Source: Chryseobacterium sediminis
GTDB taxonomy: Bacteria; Bacteroidota; Bacteroidia; Flavobacteriales; Weeksellaceae
Assembly: GCF_008386505.1 (NCBI RefSeq)
Contig: NZ_VUNZ01000001.1
Coordinates: 186,001 to 250,000 of the forward strand
Length of the DNA: 64,000 nucleotides
Reading direction: 5' to 3'
Shown here in pieces: positions 61,833-64,000 of the stretch; position 1 is the first letter of the stretch, and each line of letters starts with the position of its first letter. Under the pieces are notes generated by a model, which ran no database searches, had not been told where the DNA came from, and saw nothing but the letters and a program-made list of their open reading frames with translations. The position numbers were made by a program, and so were the translations under genes.

Positions 61833-62273
61833 ATGAAAACATCACAAAAAGGAATCAACCTGATTGTATCATTTGAAGGTTTCAGCGCTAAGCCTTATCT
61901 GGACTCTGCAGGAATTCCGACAATAGGGTATGGTAACACTTATTATCCGGGAGGGAAGAAAGTAAACATGACAGATCCTGCAATCACAAAAGAACAAGGA
62001 GTAGAATTATTTGCTGCAGTCCTGCCAACTTATGAAAAGATAGTGAACTCAAAAGTGAAAATAACACTTAATCAAAATCAATTTGATGCTTTGGTTTCTC
62101 ATGCTTATAATACCGGAGGGTCCGATACTTTATTTTCTCTGATCAATAGAAGAGCTGCTGATGCAGAAATTAGAGGTTGGTTTACAAAAAGATATATTAC
62201 AGCAGGAGGGAAAGTTTTAAATGGTCTTATCCGTAGAAGAAAGGCGGAGAGTGATTTGTTTTTTTTTAAATAA
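61833..62273 (+). CDS. Phage-type lysozyme (glycoside hydrolase family 24)
   Basis: A 146-residue muramidase. The catalytic triad E15, D24 and T30 in FEGFSAKPYLDSAGIPTIGYG (14-34, shown in part) has the exact spacing of T4-type lysozymes, and the C-terminal helix with RRRKAESDLFF matches endolysins. There is no signal peptide, so release would need a holin or lysis. No structural phage genes are nearby. It may be a prophage remnant, a domesticated enzyme, or cargo of a contractile system encoded elsewhere. Confidence 0.93.
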   Translation: MKTSQKGINLIVSFEGFSAKPYLDSAGIPTIGYGNTYYPGGKKVNMTDPAITKEQGVELFAAVLPTYEKIVNSKVKITLNQNQFDALVSHAYNTGGSDTLFSLINRRAADAEIRGWFTKRYITAGGKVLNGLIRRRKAESDLFFFK

Positions 62274-62277
62274 AAAA

Positions 62278-62295
62278 CCCCACATAACAGCGGGG
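62278..62295. terminator. Terminator between the lysozyme and the small minus-strand gene
   Basis: Stem ccccac (62278-62283) with gcgggg (62290-62295), a 6-nt loop, and an A-run on the left that becomes a T-run for the minus strand. Confidence 0.7.
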
Positions 62296-62305
62296 ATTGT
62301 TTTTC

Positions 62306-62548
62306 TTAGTAATTAAAGAATTCTGAAAACTTACTTTTTAGTAATTCATCAACAAATCTTGAGTAAGAAGCACTATAATCATTTGTATCAAATTCTGGTT
62401 CAAACATGAATTGCATTAATCCGGGTATGTATGTCAGAGTTAATTTTTTAAACCCTCCATTATCTATACTTTTTAAATATTCCATTAGCTCTTCTATGTT
62501 GAATCGGTTGTCTACAGATTCACCCATTACAATGAATATTCTATCCAT
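62306..62548 (-). CDS. Small protein of unknown function (accessory)
   Basis: An 80-residue protein, MDRIFIVMGESVDNRFNIEE at the start, predicted to have a beta strand followed by helices and an aromatic C-terminus (SKFSEFFNY). No family was recognised. It follows the lysozyme gene convergently and may belong to the same accessory patch. The minus-strand terminator at 62278-62295 supports that it is transcribed. Confidence 0.55.
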   Translation of the reverse strand: MDRIFIVMGESVDNRFNIEELMEYLKSIDNGGFKKLTLTYIPGLMQFMFEPEFDTNDYSASYSRFVDELLKSKFSEFFNY

Positions 62549-62619
62549 AAATATTTTGTTTATATAAAGATACGAAGAAAATCACCTCGTCCATTTTGGG
62601 TAAATAAATGATATGAAAA

Positions 62620-62637
62620 CCCCACCTAATAGTGGGG
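62620..62637 (-). terminator. Terminator of the 64-residue protein gene
   Basis: Stem ccccac (62620-62625) with gtgggg (62632-62637), with a 6-nt loop and an A-run on its left, similar in sequence to the hairpin at 62278. Confidence 0.68.
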
Positions 62638-62643
62638 AAGTGT

Positions 62644-62838
62644 TTATTTAGTAGGAGTATTTTCTGATATAAATCTTAATGTTGAAGCTTGGATTGATAA
62701 AAGATGATTTATTTCGTTAAGCTGAGTTGGAGGTATTGTACCTTGCATATTAATCAATCTTAAAAGTTCTTGATTTATAGCCTGATTTTGCTGAAGAGCT
62801 TGAGAAATCATTCTCAATAATTCGTTTTGATTGTCCAT
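62644..62838 (-). CDS. Small Gln/Asn-rich helical protein (accessory)
   Basis: A 64-residue protein, MDNQNELLRMISQALQQNQ at the start, with heptad-like leucines that suggest a short coiled coil. It may form oligomers. No family was recognised. It lies between two terminator-like hairpins on the minus strand within the lysozyme patch. Confidence 0.5.
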   Translation of the reverse strand: MDNQNELLRMISQALQQNQAINQELLRLINMQGTIPPTQLNEINHLLSIQASTLRFISENTPTK

Positions 62839-62884
62839 GGAAAATAAAATTTTGTTAAATCACTAATATACAAACAATCCAAAC

Positions 62885-63136
62885 TCACGCCTTACGGTTT
62901 CCCGTAGACTTATCACTACAGTCATATCCGTAAATTCCCTTATCATTAAATTTTAAGATTGTGAATAATTCAAATGAGTTGAAAAGAGACATTTTTTTAC
63001 CTCCTAATGCATAGGAGGTTTTTTGCTGGGAAAGCCTTAAATATGCTGAATATGTAGCCCCAACGGATGATTTCTCGAATCTTTTTAATGAAGATTTATT
63101 GAAAATAGAAAGTATATATGAATTATTTTTAGTCAT
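62885..63136 (-). CDS. Small protein of unknown function, uncertain start
   Basis: An 83-codon frame from ATG at 63136 (MTKNNSYILSIFNKSS). Inside it, a strong hairpin at 62999-63019 precedes an internal ATG at 62992 (MSLFNSFELFTILKFND), which has TAGGAGGT just upstream, an unusually good Shine-Dalgarno for this phylum. The real product may therefore be the 83-residue or a 35-residue protein. No family was recognised. Confidence 0.4.
   Translation of the reverse strand: MTKNNSYILSIFNKSSLKRFEKSSVGATYSAYLRLSQQKTSYALGGKKMSLFNSFELFTILKFNDKGIYGYDCSDKSTGNRKA
62999..63024 (+). promoter_or_regulatory. Hairpin with Shine-Dalgarno sequence or plus-strand terminator
   Basis: A perfect 8-bp stem (acctccta 62999-63006 with taggaggt 63012-63019) has a 5-nt loop and six T at 63019-63024. 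On the plus strand it looks like a terminator without a gene; on the minus strand the right half of the stem is the Shine-Dalgarno site before ATG 62992. Confidence 0.5.
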
Positions 63137-63265
63137 GACCTATTGATATTTACACATTGTTTTTTACGGATTCTTTGTAATTGCTTGATATATAGTTCAA
63201 CAGGATGGAGCAGGATACTCAATATTGGTTTTGTGGATAGATTAGTTAATACAAAATTAATATTT

Positions 63266-64000
63266 ATGAAAAATAAATCTTTATTGTTTAAGCCAGCTCT
63301 TAAATCTTTATTGTTTTGTGGATTAGCATTATCCGTAGTTGATTTGAGTGCTCAGACATTGGCATTTCCGGAAGCAACCGGTTTTGGAAGATATACTACG
63401 GGAGCAAGAGGGGCGGCAAATCCTCAGATCTATCTGGTTACCAACTTAAATGACAGCGGCCCAGGTTCATTCCGTGATGCGGTAAGTCAGCCGGGTAGGT
63501 TTGTTATATTTAAAGTGGGAGGTATTGTTAACTTACAATCGATTGTTGCTGTGGCGGCTAACACCACAATTGCCGGACAAACTGCTCCCGGAGAAGGAAT
63601 TGTCTTTTTGGGACCCAGAGTATCATTTACAGGGGCCAATAATACGATTGCCAGATATCTTCGTATCCGTTATGGCGGGACATCTCAAAATCAGGACGCA
63701 TCAGGGATAGCCAACGGAGCAAATATCATCTTAGATCATATGACTTTTACCTGGGGTACAGACGAAGTATTCTCGGTTAACTGGGATAACAACGGAACAA
63801 GTCCCGATAATATAACGATTCAGAATTCTATTATAGGACAAGGAATGCACCGTCATAATCATTCTGCGGGAGGATTAATGCAGCCTCCACCAGGGGGGAA
63901 GATCAGCTTAATCGGGAATTTATATATCTGTAATAAAACCCGTAATAATAAAATAAAAGGAATCAACGAGTTTGTCAATAATGTAGTTTACAACTGGGGT
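63266..64000 (+). CDS. Pectate-lyase-like polysaccharide lyase, 5' part
   Basis: The first 245 codons of a secreted enzyme that runs off the right edge. A signal peptide (about 1-30, ending DLSAQ) is followed by a right-handed beta-helix start typical of pectate lyase family 1: FPEATGFGRYTTGARG, VTNLNDSGPGSFRDAVS, PGRFVIFKVGGIVNL, GEGIVF and ILDHMTFTWGTDEVFSV. Such enzymes cut pectate or related uronates. The catalytic C-terminal part and any T9SS domain are outside the window. The start is ATG 63266. Confidence 0.88.
   Translation, partial: MKNKSLLFKPALKSLLFCGLALSVVDLSAQTLAFPEATGFGRYTTGARGAANPQIYLVTNLNDSGPGSFRDAVSQPGRFVIFKVGGIVNLQSIVAVAANTTIAGQTAPGEGIVFLGPRVSFTGANNTIARYLRIRYGGTSQNQDASGIANGANIILDHMTFTWGTDEVFSVNWDNNGTSPDNITIQNSIIGQGMHRHNHSAGGLMQPPPGGKISLIGNLYICNKTRNNKIKGINEFVNNVVYNWG

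Noticed and set aside
1..64000. CRISPR arrays, tRNA or rRNA genes, insertion sequences
   Set aside because: None were seen: no regular short repeats with spacers, no tRNA cloverleaf or CCA end noticed, and no transposase or integrase frame.

Overview
The window is an AT-rich chromosomal segment of a Flavobacteriales bacterium, most likely Chryseobacterium or a close relative (Weeksellaceae). The signs are a type IX secretion sorting domain (39432-40742), many promoters with a TAnnTTTG -7 box, few purine-rich Shine-Dalgarno sites, gene families such as DUF4153, DUF6157 and DUF3526, and protein sequences that read as Chryseobacterium-like. No database search was possible, so the genus is an inference. 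No tRNA, rRNA, CRISPR array or transposase was seen. Both ends cut genes: a Crp/Fnr regulator on the left and a pectate-lyase-type enzyme on the right.

Left third (1-24312): era, a DoxX membrane protein, an overlooked 49-residue double-glycine peptide, and an S9D-type serine peptidase come first. A HAD phosphatase diverges from a Crp/Fnr regulator, followed by an acetyltransferase and the minus-strand MATE pump, sigma-54 activator, YggS and polysaccharide deacetylase genes. A copper module joins a CopA ATPase with four CPM-type metal modules to an AraC regulator carrying its own N-terminal CxxC metal-binding domain. Then come an RRM protein, a secreted bulb-type lectin, an operon of PAP2 phosphatase, BlaI-like regulator and DUF4153 membrane protein, and the pyruvate dehydrogenase genes pdhA and pdhC.

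Middle (24313-46900): lolD, an L,D-transpeptidase-fold lipoprotein and radC lead into a small cluster of FemAB-like transferase, PhyH-type dioxygenase and GT-C-like membrane protein. A soluble pyrophosphatase sits next to a membrane pyrophosphatase that is fused at its C-terminus to an OmpA-like domain. An aminotransferase, M28 lipopeptidase, GNAT, VOC and minimal endonuclease V follow. A thiolase has two TetR-type palindromes around its promoter. A T9SS cargo protein, a SWIM/SNF2 helicase and an SDR/AraC pair complete the region.

Right part (46900-64000): two MFS transporters, one divergent from an AraC regulator; a MarR gene downstream of a 40-bp perfect palindrome and coupled to a secreted protein; small secreted or membrane proteins; and a photolyase. 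A four-gene minus-strand operon encodes a TonB-dependent siderophore receptor, two DUF3526 ABC-2 permeases and an ATPase, and is preceded by a small secreted His/Cys protein. An orphan promoter-terminator unit at about 61482-61594 suggests a small RNA. A phage-type lysozyme and three unrecognised small genes form a short accessory patch before the lyase.

The strongest points for follow-up are the pyrophosphatase-OmpA fusion, the metal-domain/AraC fusion beside CopA, the receptor/ABC-2 operon, the thiolase and MarR operators, and the small RNA candidate.
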